From NCBI RefSeq assembly GCF_947498805.1, contig NZ_CANMLT010000006.1, positions 124,001 through 188,000 on the forward strand: a DNA stretch of 64,000 bases, written 5' to 3'. This stretch comes from an uncultured Tenacibaculum sp. (GTDB lineage Bacteria; Bacteroidota; Bacteroidia; Flavobacteriales; Flavobacteriaceae). The first letter of the stretch is position 1. Each line of letters opens with the position of its first letter. The notes under the pieces were generated by a model. It was not told where the DNA came from. It was given only the letters and a program-made list of their open reading frames with translations, and ran no database searches. Below are positions 34,911 to 42,360 of the stretch, piece after piece. The position numbers and the translations under genes are program-made.

Positions 34911-34941
34911 CAAAGATACTCTTTGTTATATGTTTTGGCAA
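34911..34941 (-). promoter_or_regulatory. Promoter of lepA
   Basis: On the minus strand TTG (34939-34941), 20-bp spacer, TATCTTTG (34911-34918); 29 nt before ATG 34881. The TTG lies within the T-tract of the sigma gene terminator. Confidence 0.75.
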
Positions 34942-34974
34942 ATAAAAAACAAGGGATGATTTACACTCCCTTTT
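34938..34974 (-). terminator. Intrinsic terminator of the ECF sigma gene
   Basis: Stem AAGGGA/TCCCTT (34951-34956 with 34967-34972), 10-nt loop, then on the minus strand G followed by TTTTTT. Confidence 0.7.
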
Positions 34975-34983
34975 TAAGGTACT

Positions 34984-35637
34984 TTATAAACTGTTCATTA
35001 CACGTTCTGTTATGTTATCGCATTTACTAAAACCGAATTCAAAAATACTTTTATCATTAGACAATTGATATAAGTTTTCTTTTAGCATTCTTTTAGCTCT
35101 ATGCAAACGAATTTTAACATTCGCTATACTTATATCTAAAGCCTCTGCCACTTCTTTACTTGTCATTCCTTCTACTTCTTTGAGTACATACACATTTTTG
35201 TAAATCAATTCTAACTTGTCTATCGCCTTCTCTAGTAAATACTTCATTTCTCTTTCTATCATTTCATCTTGCGGGTTTGCTTCTTTTACATCTTGAATGT
35301 CGATTACCTTTTGTTCTAAACTTTCTTTAAATTGTTTCTTATTTTCTTTAATTCGTTGCAAAGCTTCGTTTATTCCTATTCGAATTAACCATGTAGAAAA
35401 ACTTGCTTCCAATTTAAACTGGTATAATTTTGTATACGCTTTTAAATAACTATTTTGCATAACATCTTCCACCTCAGCCTCATTTTTAAAATACATTCGA
35501 ACAATACGATATAGTTTTTGATTATTTCTTCGAATCAATATTTCAAATAACTCTTTCTCACCTCCTATGATTCTTTTAATAACCTCTGCGTCTTTAATCT
35601 TCTTATTATTAAAATCGTTGATATTTATAACTTCCAT
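34984..35637 (-). CDS. ECF-type RNA polymerase sigma factor
   Basis: Sigma-70 family protein of 217 residues with only regions 2 and 4. Region 2: LIRRNNQKLYRIVRMYFKNEAEVEDVMQNSYLKAYTKLYQFKLEASFSTWLIRIGINEALQRIKEN. Region 4 HTH: LELIYKNVYVLKEVEGMTSKEVAEALDISIANVKIRLHRAKRMLKENL. A linker of Lys/Glu-rich residues joins them and a 20-residue tail containing ECF-unusual Cys (GFSKCDNI) ends it. No anti-sigma gene is adjacent: upstream is a divergent cytochrome operon and downstream a terminator then lepA. Regulation may depend on the nested inverted repeat at 35653-35721 just before its start. Confidence 0.93.
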   Translation of the reverse strand: MEVININDFNNKKIKDAEVIKRIIGGEKELFEILIRRNNQKLYRIVRMYFKNEAEVEDVMQNSYLKAYTKLYQFKLEASFSTWLIRIGINEALQRIKENKKQFKESLEQKVIDIQDVKEANPQDEMIEREMKYLLEKAIDKLELIYKNVYVLKEVEGMTSKEVAEALDISIANVKIRLHRAKRMLKENLYQLSNDKSIFEFGFSKCDNITERVMNSL

Positions 35638-35652
35638 GGTAGTTTGTTTAGT

Positions 35653-35721
35653 GGTTAGATTAAGATTCTAAAAAAAAGATACAAAATTTTGTATCCTTTT
35701 TCTTCTTTTAAGAATCTAACC
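35653..35721 (-). repeat. 69-bp nested inverted repeat upstream of the ECF sigma gene
   Basis: Innermost is an 18-bp perfect palindrome GATACAAAATTTTGTATC (35678-35695). Outer 9-bp arms GGTTAGATT (35653-35661) and AATCTAACC (35713-35721) share almost the same centre, with GATTCT/AGAATC between them. The block begins 15 nt before the sigma ATG in a divergent intergenic region. It could be a dimeric/tetrameric operator or an RNA hairpin in the sigma leader. Confidence 0.8.
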
Positions 35722-35881
35722 TTTAAATCAACGTAAGATATTTAAAATAAGGGCTAACTAATTTGTAAACAACAACAACTTAACCCGACTCAGCTAGTAG
35801 GGAAATCTATTTTTCAACTGTTACATAATAAACGAAACCTTATTTAAAATTCTTTTAAACATTTTTTTATTTAAATCTATT

Positions 35882-35902
35882 CCAAGGAATATACATCCTT
35901 GG
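35882..35902 (+). promoter_or_regulatory. Inverted repeat upstream of the cytochrome operon
   Basis: Perfect 7-bp arms CCAAGGA (35882-35888) and TCCTTGG (35896-35902) with a 7-nt spacer, ending 27 nt before ATG 35930. No canonical -7 element is near. Operator or leader hairpin; unproven. Confidence 0.5.
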
Positions 35903-35929
35903 GATGCTACAACCTTAAAACCTACATTT

Positions 35930-36292
35930 ATGAAAACAAAAACATTACAACTTTTAGTATTAAGTATTTTTATTTCATTGGCAAGTTGCTCATCTGACAG
36001 TGACTCTTCACCTACTCCAGTAAACCCTAACCCTACAGCCAAAACCACCTACGAGAAAGATGTAAAAACTGTAATTAATACCAGCTGTGCTACGGCAAGT
36101 TGCCATGATGCAGTTGCTCCTACTGGAGGTCTTCCATTAACAAACTTTCTTCAAGTAAAAAACGCCGCTCAAAATGGAAATTTAATTGCTCGAATTAACA
36201 GTACCACGAATTCAATGCCTCCTACTGGAAGAGTTCAGTCTATTGTAAATTTAATTAACAACTGGAAGAATGACGGATATCTCGAAAACTAA
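35930..36292 (+). CDS. Small c-type cytochrome lipoprotein with CX4CH heme motif
   Basis: Lipoprotein of 120 residues: signal ending SLASC (Cys21), a Ser/Asp/Pro-rich tether (SSDSDSSPTPVNPNPTA), then YEKDVKTVINTSCATASCHDAVAPTGG and a downstream Met in STTNSMPPTG. CATASCH has four residues between the cysteines (CX4CH) instead of the usual two; histidine follows and the later Met-Pro-Pro is typical of the distal heme ligand, so a single covalently bound heme is plausible. Periplasmic or outer-membrane inner leaflet location is inferred. First gene of a tight four-gene operon with YceI, OB-fold and DUF5777 genes, divergent from the ECF sigma gene. Confidence 0.8.
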   Translation: MKTKTLQLLVLSIFISLASCSSDSDSSPTPVNPNPTAKTTYEKDVKTVINTSCATASCHDAVAPTGGLPLTNFLQVKNAAQNGNLIARINSTTNSMPPTGRVQSIVNLINNWKNDGYLEN

Positions 36293-36305
36293 AAAACATA
36301 CAACT

Positions 36306-36842
36306 ATGAGAATACTTATACTATTCTTCTTGTGTACACAAGCTGTTTTTAGTCAAAAATACTTTACCCGCACAGGCACTACAGAGTTCAAAGCATCAGT
36401 GGATGCTTTTGAACCTGTTGCTGCTATAAACAATAGTTCAACTGCTATTTTAGATACTCAAAATGGAAAAATAGCATCCCTTTTATTAATCAAAGCATTT
36501 AGATTTAGAGTAGCACTAATGCAAGAACACTTTAATGAAAATTACATGGATTCAGATGAATATCCAAAAGCTACTTTTAAAGGAACTATACGCAGTTTTA
36601 ACTTAAATGAGATAAATGAAAATATAACGTACAAAATTAGCGGAACACTTACCGTAAAAGGTATAGACAAGTTGATTGAAACTACAGGAAACGTCTCTAG
36701 AAAAGGAGAAAAAATAGTATTAACATCAAGTTTTTCAGTTTCTCCAAAAGATTTCAATATCAAAATCCCAGGAATTGTAAGAGATAAGATCGCCCAGCGT
36801 ATTAACATTGGCATTCATTATGAACTTTCAGAAAAAAAATAA
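36306..36842 (+). CDS. YceI-family periplasmic lipid-binding protein
   Basis: Protein of 178 residues with signal peptide MRILILFFLCTQAVFSQ and a YceI lipocalin-like barrel. Family features seen: TEFKASVDAFEPVAAINNSSTAILD, KAFRFRVALMQEHFNENYMDSDEYPKATFKGTI and the SGTLTVKGIDKLIETTGNV strand pair. Family members bind isoprenoid chains such as those of quinones or polyprenols. The start at 36306 avoids an overlap with the upstream gene. It overlaps the next gene by 23 bp, indicating translational coupling. Confidence 0.88.
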   Translation: MRILILFFLCTQAVFSQKYFTRTGTTEFKASVDAFEPVAAINNSSTAILDTQNGKIASLLLIKAFRFRVALMQEHFNENYMDSDEYPKATFKGTIRSFNLNEINENITYKISGTLTVKGIDKLIETTGNVSRKGEKIVLTSSFSVSPKDFNIKIPGIVRDKIAQRINIGIHYELSEKK

Positions 36843-37227
36843 AAAGAAACTTTTATATAGCCTTTTAGTACTCTTATTGGGTTTTTACTTGGTATACAAC
36901 TATATCATTTACAAACCTCATAAAGTTGTTGATAAAGTAAAATCTGAATTCGTTGGTAATGCTTCGGACTTGTTGGACTCTATAAAAACACAGGATATAA
37001 AACTCTGGTTAAACAAAATCGTAACTATCCAAGGAAAGGTTACTTCTAAAGATGACTTTGGGATTGTCTTGAATGAAGCAATTTACTGTCAACTTAAAAA
37101 GAAATCAAACATACAATCTATAAAGGCAGAACAATCAATTGCTTTAAAAGGACAAATCATTGGCTATGATGATTTACTAGAAGAATTAAAACTTAAGTAT
37201 TGTATTATAAAAAATATTCAAAAATGA
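36820..37227 (+). CDS. Membrane-anchored OB-fold (tRNA_anti-like) protein
   Basis: Protein of 135 residues: basic N terminus MNFQKKNKKK, one TM helix (LLYSLLVLLLGFYLVYNYIIY), then a periplasmic OB-fold-like domain (LWLNKIVTIQGKVTSKDDFGIVLNEAIYCQLK...AEQSIALKGQIIGYDDLLEELKLKYCIIKN). Two cysteines (in IYCQLK and KYCIIK) lie in adjacent strands. This domain is annotated tRNA_anti-like in flavobacteria, but with a membrane anchor a nucleic-acid role is doubtful. It overlaps the YceI gene at 5' and the DUF5777 gene at 3' (ATGA). Confidence 0.75.
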   Translation: MNFQKKNKKKLLYSLLVLLLGFYLVYNYIIYKPHKVVDKVKSEFVGNASDLLDSIKTQDIKLWLNKIVTIQGKVTSKDDFGIVLNEAIYCQLKKKSNIQSIKAEQSIALKGQIIGYDDLLEELKLKYCIIKNIQK

Positions 37228-38090
37228 CGAAACAAAAACTACTAGCTCTACTACTTATTTTCTCAGTAAGCTATTCCTTTTCTCAAGATGACTTACTAAA
37301 GGAATTACAAAACGAAACAAAACAAGATTTAAATTATGAACTCCCTGCTTTCAAAGCCATGCAAGTAGGTAATTTACAATCCACCAAAATAGCTGATAAA
37401 GGAGATTTCTACTTGATCGTAGCGCATAGGTTTGGCCCTTTTTCTCAAGGAATTGATGAATTTTTCGGACTCGATGGAGCCAATACAAAAATTCAATTTG
37501 TATATAGTATGTGGGATGGAATTCAGTTTGGTTTAAGTAGAGATTCTTTTGAAAAAACCTATTCTGGAACGGCTAAAATCAGTATTAAAAAACAAAGTAA
37601 AGACTTCCCTTTAAACCTCGTTGGTTATGGATCATTAGATATTGAAACTGCTTCAAAAAGTTCGGTCTTCCCAGGTATAGATTTTAAAGATCGTGTAAGC
37701 ATTACCACTCAAATTTTAGCTTCTAGAAGAATCAATAAAAATTTATCTTTACTAATCGCCCCTACTTTTGTGCGTCAAAATAACCTTCAACAATTTCAAC
37801 AAACAGGTGATACCAACCTCAATCAATTTATAATCGGATTAGGTGGTAGATTAAAAATTAGTAAAAGGATGAGTATTAATGCCGACTACGCTCTTAATTT
37901 AAACCGACATAGTAATTCTATTTACAAAGATCCATTTACGGTAGGTTTAGATATTGAAACAGGCGGACACGTGTTTCAATTAGTCTTTACCAACTCCAAT
38001 GGAAGCAATGACTCTGGATTCTTATCTAGAACACAAGGACAATGGTTTAACGATGTTGCTTTTGGTTTTAATATTGTAAGAGTTTTTTAA
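37224..38090 (+). CDS. DUF5777 outer-membrane beta-barrel protein
   Basis: Protein of 288 residues with signal peptide MTKQKLLALLLIFSVSYSFSQ and barrel strands of alternating residues (DFYLIVAHRFGPF, KIQFVYSMWDGIQFGLSRDS, PLNLVGYGSLDIE, LSLLIAPTFVRQNNL, LGGRLKISKRMSINADYALNL, HVFQLVFTNS) ending FGFNIVRVF. The FxxAHRFGPFSQGIDEFFGLD block is the DUF5777 hallmark. The start at 37224 forms an ATGA overlap with the preceding gene. Function unknown; as the last gene of the operon it would provide the outer-membrane partner of the heme and YceI proteins. A terminator follows. Confidence 0.85.
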   Translation: MTKQKLLALLLIFSVSYSFSQDDLLKELQNETKQDLNYELPAFKAMQVGNLQSTKIADKGDFYLIVAHRFGPFSQGIDEFFGLDGANTKIQFVYSMWDGIQFGLSRDSFEKTYSGTAKISIKKQSKDFPLNLVGYGSLDIETASKSSVFPGIDFKDRVSITTQILASRRINKNLSLLIAPTFVRQNNLQQFQQTGDTNLNQFIIGLGGRLKISKRMSINADYALNLNRHSNSIYKDPFTVGLDIETGGHVFQLVFTNSNGSNDSGFLSRTQGQWFNDVAFGFNIVRVF

Positions 38091-38114
38091 CTTCTTATAC
38101 AACAATATCATAGA

Positions 38115-38150
38115 AGAGGTTCTTTTACTTATAAAGAACCTCTTTTTTTC
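38115..38150 (+). terminator. Intrinsic terminator of the cytochrome-YceI-OB-DUF5777 operon
   Basis: Perfect 11-bp stem AGAGGTTCTTT/AAAGAACCTCT (38115-38125, 38133-38143) and a T-tract. Confidence 0.88.
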
Positions 38151-38165
38151 TATTAAAAATAAAAC

Positions 38166-38173
38166 TAACTTTG
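38166..38173 (+). promoter_or_regulatory. -7 element TAACTTTG for the dihydrouridine synthase gene
   Basis: Exact TAnnTTTG match, 17 nt before ATG 38191. Confidence 0.65.
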
Positions 38174-38190
38174 CAGCGAGTTTAAGAATT

Positions 38191-39192
38191 ATGGTAAAGA
38201 TTGATAATATAGAACTTCCTGATTTTCCGCTATTATTAGCGCCTATGGAAGATGTAAGTGATCCTCCGTTTAGAGCTTTATGTAAAGAAAACGGAGCAGA
38301 TGTAGTTTATACTGAATTTATTTCTTCGGAAGGTTTAATTCGAGATGCTGCTAAAAGTGTAATCAAATTAGATATCTACGAAAAAGAACGCCCAGTGGGA
38401 ATTCAAATTTTTGGAGCAAACATAGATTCTATGTTACGTTCTGTGGAAATTGTAGAAAAAACAAATCCTGATATTATTGACATCAACTTTGGTTGTCCTG
38501 TAAAGAAAGTAGTATCGAAAGGAGCTGGTGCTGGTATTCTAAAAGATATTGATTTAATGGTAAAGCTTACCGAGGCTATGGTAAAGCATACTAAACTTCC
38601 TATTACTGTTAAAACTCGTTTAGGTTGGGACCATGATTCTATTAGAATTGTTGAAGTAGCAGAACGTTTGCAAGATGTAGGATGTAAAGCAATTTCTATT
38701 CATGGACGTACACGAGCTCAAATGTATAAAGGTAGTGCCGATTGGGGACCAATTGCCGAAGTGAAAAATAATCCAAGAATGCATATTCCTGTCTTTGGAA
38801 ATGGTGATGTAGACTCTCCTGAAAAGGCAATGGAAATGCGCGACAAATATGGATTAGATGGTGCTATGATTGGTAGAGCTTCTATTGGATATCCTTGGAT
38901 TTTTAACGAGATAAAACACTTCTTTGAAACAGGTGAACACCTAGCAAAACCTACTATTGCAGAGCGTGTAAATGTTGCCCGTCGTCATGTAGAAATGTCT
39001 ATTGATTGGAAAGGTGAGCATTTAGGAATTGTTGAAACAAGAAGACACTATACTAATTACTTTAAAGGTATTCCGCATTTTAAAGAATACAGAACAAAAT
39101 TGGTTACCTCAGACGATCCTAAAGATGTTTTTGACACTTTAGATTTGATTGAAGCTAAATTTGGAAATTCTTTAATACCAGAAATAAAATAA
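38191..39192 (+). CDS. dusB: tRNA-dihydrouridine synthase (DusB-like)
   Basis: FMN-dependent enzyme reducing uridine in the D-loop of tRNA. TIM-barrel markers: FPLLLAPMEDVSDPPFRALCKENGADVVYTEF, the catalytic Cys in DINFGCPVKKVVSKGAGAG, VKTRLGWD, SIHGRTRAQMYKGSADW, PVFGNGDV and the FMN-phosphate loop GAMIGRASIGYPWIFNEI. A C-terminal helical domain completes 333 residues. Monocistronic with promoter and terminator. Confidence 0.95.
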   Translation: MVKIDNIELPDFPLLLAPMEDVSDPPFRALCKENGADVVYTEFISSEGLIRDAAKSVIKLDIYEKERPVGIQIFGANIDSMLRSVEIVEKTNPDIIDINFGCPVKKVVSKGAGAGILKDIDLMVKLTEAMVKHTKLPITVKTRLGWDHDSIRIVEVAERLQDVGCKAISIHGRTRAQMYKGSADWGPIAEVKNNPRMHIPVFGNGDVDSPEKAMEMRDKYGLDGAMIGRASIGYPWIFNEIKHFFETGEHLAKPTIAERVNVARRHVEMSIDWKGEHLGIVETRRHYTNYFKGIPHFKEYRTKLVTSDDPKDVFDTLDLIEAKFGNSLIPEIK

Positions 39193-39200
39193 GACCCAAG

Positions 39201-39229
39201 CACCATTTAATTTTAAATGGTGTTTTTTT
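39201..39229. terminator. Terminator between dus and the permease gene
   Basis: Stem CACCATTTAA/TTAAATGGTG (39201-39210, 39213-39222) and a T-tract; lies between convergent genes. Confidence 0.8.
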
Positions 39230-40424
39230 ATTTTAAAAAACTCATATTAATTCTAGCACTTGCAATTTTTGATGCTGAGAAACCTAAGGTTACAATAGTT
39301 CCTATTACCACAAGTAAATTTAACCAACGAAATTCTATCGGATATGCTAATGTTGCATTAATTTTAACCCATCCGAAATGTTGTTGCAACAGCACTGCAA
39401 TCACTCCAAAAAACAATCCTATTGCCATTCCTACCAGGGTTAGCAAAAAGCCTTGATACACAAATATTCGTTTAATCTCTTGTAATGTACCACCAAGATT
39501 TACGATTGTTTTTAAATTTTGCTTTTTATCTATAATCATCATAATTATAGATCCAATAACATTAAAAAGGGCTATAATAATTACTAAAGTGGCTATTAAG
39601 TAAGAAATAAAGTTTTCTGTATTTACCACTTTATAGTACAAAGCATTCAATTCTGCTTTTGTTTTTACAACAAATGTTTCACCCAGTTCATTTTGCAATT
39701 TCGATCGAACCGCTTCACTTGCTTCAATATTTTTCAATTTTACTTCAACTGCTGAAACTTGTGTAGCTTCATATTGCAACAATTCTTGAGCTAATTGTAA
39801 ATCTGTAAACACAAATTTATTTTGAAATTCTTCTGAACCAGAGTATATCCCTATAAGTTGTACATTTTTAGTTCTGAAAGCACTTGCTGGGTTTACAAAG
39901 CCTTTTCCTGGTTTGGGAACAAAAATTTGAAGTGGTTCTCCAAAACTATAAATACTCATAGAAAGTTTATAAGCAATTCCATAACCAATAACCGCTGTAT
40001 TTTGATATTTATAATCTACCCAATTCCCAACAGTTAAAGAAGAATCTATTGGAACTACTTCATTATAAAAGGTATCTACTCCTTTTATTTGAGCTATTTC
40101 TTGTTTGTCTTTATATCTAATAAAAACACGCTCTTCTATAACCCCTGAAGCCGCTGCAATCTCCTCTGCTTCTAATACCCTTTTTACTTCACTAGAATAG
40201 TCAAATTTCTTTCCTTCTTTAGCGATAATTTTAATATCAGGATCTGATGCTTCCAATAAAGAATCACTAAAGGTTCGTAATCCTGAAAATATAGAAAGGA
40301 TAATAAATAATGCCAAAGTACCTACTATGACACCAAACATAGCTATAAACGTAATTATGTTTATAGCATTGGTGCTGTTTTTTGAAAACAGATATCTTTT
40401 AGCTATATAAAAAGGAAAGTTCAA
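39228..40424 (-). CDS. FtsX-like ABC transporter permease (LolC/LolE-type)
   Basis: Protein of 398 residues: N-terminal FPFYIAKRYLFSKNSTNAINIITFIAMFGVIVGTLALFIILSIFSGL (first TM and coupling helix), a large periplasmic MacB-PCD-like domain to about residue 255, then three TM helices (FISYLIATLVIIIALFNVIGSIIMMIID, FLLTLVGMAIGLFFGVIAVLL, WLNLLVVIGTIVTLGFSASKIASARI). This is the layout of lipoprotein-releasing permeases. No ATPase gene is adjacent. It starts 41 bp after rbfA on the same strand and is probably cotranscribed. Confidence 0.88.
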   Translation of the reverse strand: MNFPFYIAKRYLFSKNSTNAINIITFIAMFGVIVGTLALFIILSIFSGLRTFSDSLLEASDPDIKIIAKEGKKFDYSSEVKRVLEAEEIAAASGVIEERVFIRYKDKQEIAQIKGVDTFYNEVVPIDSSLTVGNWVDYKYQNTAVIGYGIAYKLSMSIYSFGEPLQIFVPKPGKGFVNPASAFRTKNVQLIGIYSGSEEFQNKFVFTDLQLAQELLQYEATQVSAVEVKLKNIEASEAVRSKLQNELGETFVVKTKAELNALYYKVVNTENFISYLIATLVIIIALFNVIGSIIMMIIDKKQNLKTIVNLGGTLQEIKRIFVYQGFLLTLVGMAIGLFFGVIAVLLQQHFGWVKINATLAYPIEFRWLNLLVVIGTIVTLGFSASKIASARINMSFLK

Positions 40425-40465
40425 CCAACTAATAAATTAATGGTACCAATGTAACAATTTATTCC

Positions 40466-40861
40466 TTATCGCTTTTGACGTTTTGGTAAAATATCAGGAT
40501 TTTTAATTGGATTCACATCCTCTCCTTTTAAAGACTTATCAATATCTTCAATATAATCCAAACTATCATCTCCAAAGAATAATAACTCTGGCATTCTTCT
40601 TAATTGATTTCTGGTTCTTTGTGCTAATTCGTAACGTATCGTTGCAGTATTTGATACAACTCCTTTTAAAATCTCTTCTCTTTTCTCAGATGGAAAAACA
40701 CTCAAATATACCTTAGCAACTCCTAAATCTGCGGTTACAGATACTTTAGAAACTGATATTATCACACCTTTCATTCCATCTTGAGCAGCACGTTGTAAAA
40801 CATCAACGATATCTTGTTGTAATACTCCTGCTATTTTTCTCTGTCTGTTTGTTTCTTCCAT
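40466..40861 (-). CDS. rbfA: 30S ribosome-binding factor A
   Basis: Late-stage 30S maturation factor with a KH-like fold. MEETNRQRKIAGVLQQDIVDVLQRAAQDGMKGVIISVSKVSVTADLGVAKVYLSVFPSEKREEIL and the ELAQRTRNQLRRMPELLFFGDDSLDYIEDIDKSL block are characteristic; 131 residues is normal for the phylum. TAAATTTG ends only 4 nt before the ATG, suggesting a leaderless message. Cotranscribed with the downstream permease gene. Confidence 0.94.
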   Translation of the reverse strand: MEETNRQRKIAGVLQQDIVDVLQRAAQDGMKGVIISVSKVSVTADLGVAKVYLSVFPSEKREEILKGVVSNTATIRYELAQRTRNQLRRMPELLFFGDDSLDYIEDIDKSLKGEDVNPIKNPDILPKRQKR

Positions 40862-40865
40862 GCTG

Positions 40866-40873
40866 CAAATTTA
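40866..40873 (-). promoter_or_regulatory. -7 element TAAATTTG for rbfA, 4 nt from the start codon
   Basis: Exact TAnnTTTG match on the minus strand; the spacing predicts transcription starting at or next to the ATG. Confidence 0.6.
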
Positions 40874-40902
40874 CAACTATTTTATTGTAAACCGCTATCG
40901 AA

Positions 40903-41547
40903 TTATGGTGTATAAATTTTGTTCTTTATTGCATACATTACAAGCCCAACTCTATTACGTACATTTAGCTTTGTAAATAAACTATCTCTATAACCGTCAA
41001 TTGTTTTAGGACTTAAAAACATTTTGTCCGCAATTTCCTTATATGTAAGTTCAGAACAAGCGAGTCTCATAAATTTAACTTCGTTTTCTTTTAACTGAAT
41101 AGACATTTTATTATTCTTACCAGAAACAGAATCTAATAACAATGTTGTTACATCTTTGGTATGATAAAACCCGTTTTCCATAAGCTCTATCAATGCCTTC
41201 TCTAACACTTCTTTCTGAGTGTCTTTCAGCAAATATCCAACTGCACCGGCCTTTAACATCTTTAAAATAGTTCCATCTGCATCTTCAACAGACAACGCCA
41301 TTACATGAACATTTGGGTTATTTTCAACGATCCATTCTGTGGTTTCAATACCATTCATTACTGGCATATTCACATCTACTAAGACAATATCGGGGACGTT
41401 CTTTGGTGAAGCAGAAAACTTTTCTTCTACTTCTTTTCCATTTTTGCAGGTATATAATACTTTGAATTTGTCAAATGTATTGACCATGCCTTCTATTGCT
41501 TGAGACAACAAGGTATGGTCGTCTACAACAACTACTGAATACTTCAT
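40903..41547 (-). CDS. NarL/FixJ-type response regulator
   Basis: Protein of 214 residues: receiver domain YSVVVVDDHTLLSQAIEGM with phospho-Asp in DIVLVDVNMPVMNGIETTEW and Lys in GYLLKDTQKEV, then a LuxR-type HTH (KENEVKFMRLACSELTYKEIADKMFLSPKTIDGYRDSLFTKLNVRNRVGLVMYAI). The partner kinase gene is 60 bp upstream on the same strand. Targets are unknown. Confidence 0.93.
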   Translation of the reverse strand: MKYSVVVVDDHTLLSQAIEGMVNTFDKFKVLYTCKNGKEVEEKFSASPKNVPDIVLVDVNMPVMNGIETTEWIVENNPNVHVMALSVEDADGTILKMLKAGAVGYLLKDTQKEVLEKALIELMENGFYHTKDVTTLLLDSVSGKNNKMSIQLKENEVKFMRLACSELTYKEIADKMFLSPKTIDGYRDSLFTKLNVRNRVGLVMYAIKNKIYTP

Positions 41548-41607
41548 TTTGAATTTCTTTACCGTTAATTATTAATTCTTGGGGAAAATTATTAGGGTAA
41601 ATTACTC

Positions 41608-42360
41608 TTAAATATAGTAATTAATTATTAAAGTCGTTCCTTTTTCTGGAACTGATCTCAACTTTGCTTCTGCATTGATAAGTTTGGCTCTTGTTTTTAT
41701 GTTTTTCAATCCAATACCTTTCATCATTACTTTTTTCACTTCAAAACCTACCCCATTATCTTCTGCCTTTATTTCTATCTCCTTCTCCTTATAACTTAAA
41801 GATACTTTTAGGTTAGTTGCTTTCGAATGTTTAATTGTATTAGAAAAAAATTCTTGTAAAATTCTAAATATAATAATGCTGTGTTTCTGATTGATTAATT
41901 TTTCTTCTCCATTTACACACAACTGAGCATCAATATATTTTAATCTATTAAAACGTTCTATTTCTAATTGCAAAGCTTCCTTTAGCTCAATATTCTTTAT
42001 ATACTCTGGATTAATAAGCTTAGACAACGCCCTAATTTCGGTTAAACTTTTAGTAATGGTTTCTGAAATCTCTCCCATATTTTCGGGAGTAGCGTGTTGC
42101 AATTGTATTTTAGCTAAAGTGAGGAGTTGCCCAATATTATCATGCAACTCCCAACTAATATTTCTTAACGTTTCTTCTCGTATTTCTATCTGCGTTTCTG
42201 CAATCTCTGTTTCAAATTGTTTTCTTGAAGCAGCACGTTCTAATAATAACTTATTCTTACGACGCTGAAATACCGTAAATAAAATAATTATAAACAATAT
42301 TCCAAGTACTACTAAAAATGTAGTTATAAAAACGATTACCTCACTTTCTTCCAATTCCAT
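41608..42360 (-). CDS. NarX-type (HisKA_3) sensor histidine kinase with single TM
   Basis: Kinase of 250 residues with one N-terminal TM helix (VIVFITTFLVVLGILFIIILFTVF), a coiled-coil linker, the HisKA_3 dimerisation helix with the phospho-His in NISWELHDNIGQLLTLAKIQL, and a HATPase domain (RILQEFFSNTIKHSKATNL, EDNGVGFE, GIGLKNIKTRAKLI). It has no sensor domain of its own. I place the start at 42360 (MELEESE); it overlaps the upstream polytopic membrane protein gene by 25 bp, so that protein is a likely sensor partner (inference). Confidence 0.9.
   Translation of the reverse strand: MELEESEVIVFITTFLVVLGILFIIILFTVFQRRKNKLLLERAASRKQFETEIAETQIEIREETLRNISWELHDNIGQLLTLAKIQLQHATPENMGEISETITKSLTEIRALSKLINPEYIKNIELKEALQLEIERFNRLKYIDAQLCVNGEEKLINQKHSIIIFRILQEFFSNTIKHSKATNLKVSLSYKEKEIEIKAEDNGVGFEVKKVMMKGIGLKNIKTRAKLINAEAKLRSVPEKGTTLIINYYI

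Noticed and set aside
33085..34941. Longer lepA starting at 34941
   Set aside because: The added N terminus is not part of LepA and the start would overlap the -33 box of a good promoter; 34881 is used.
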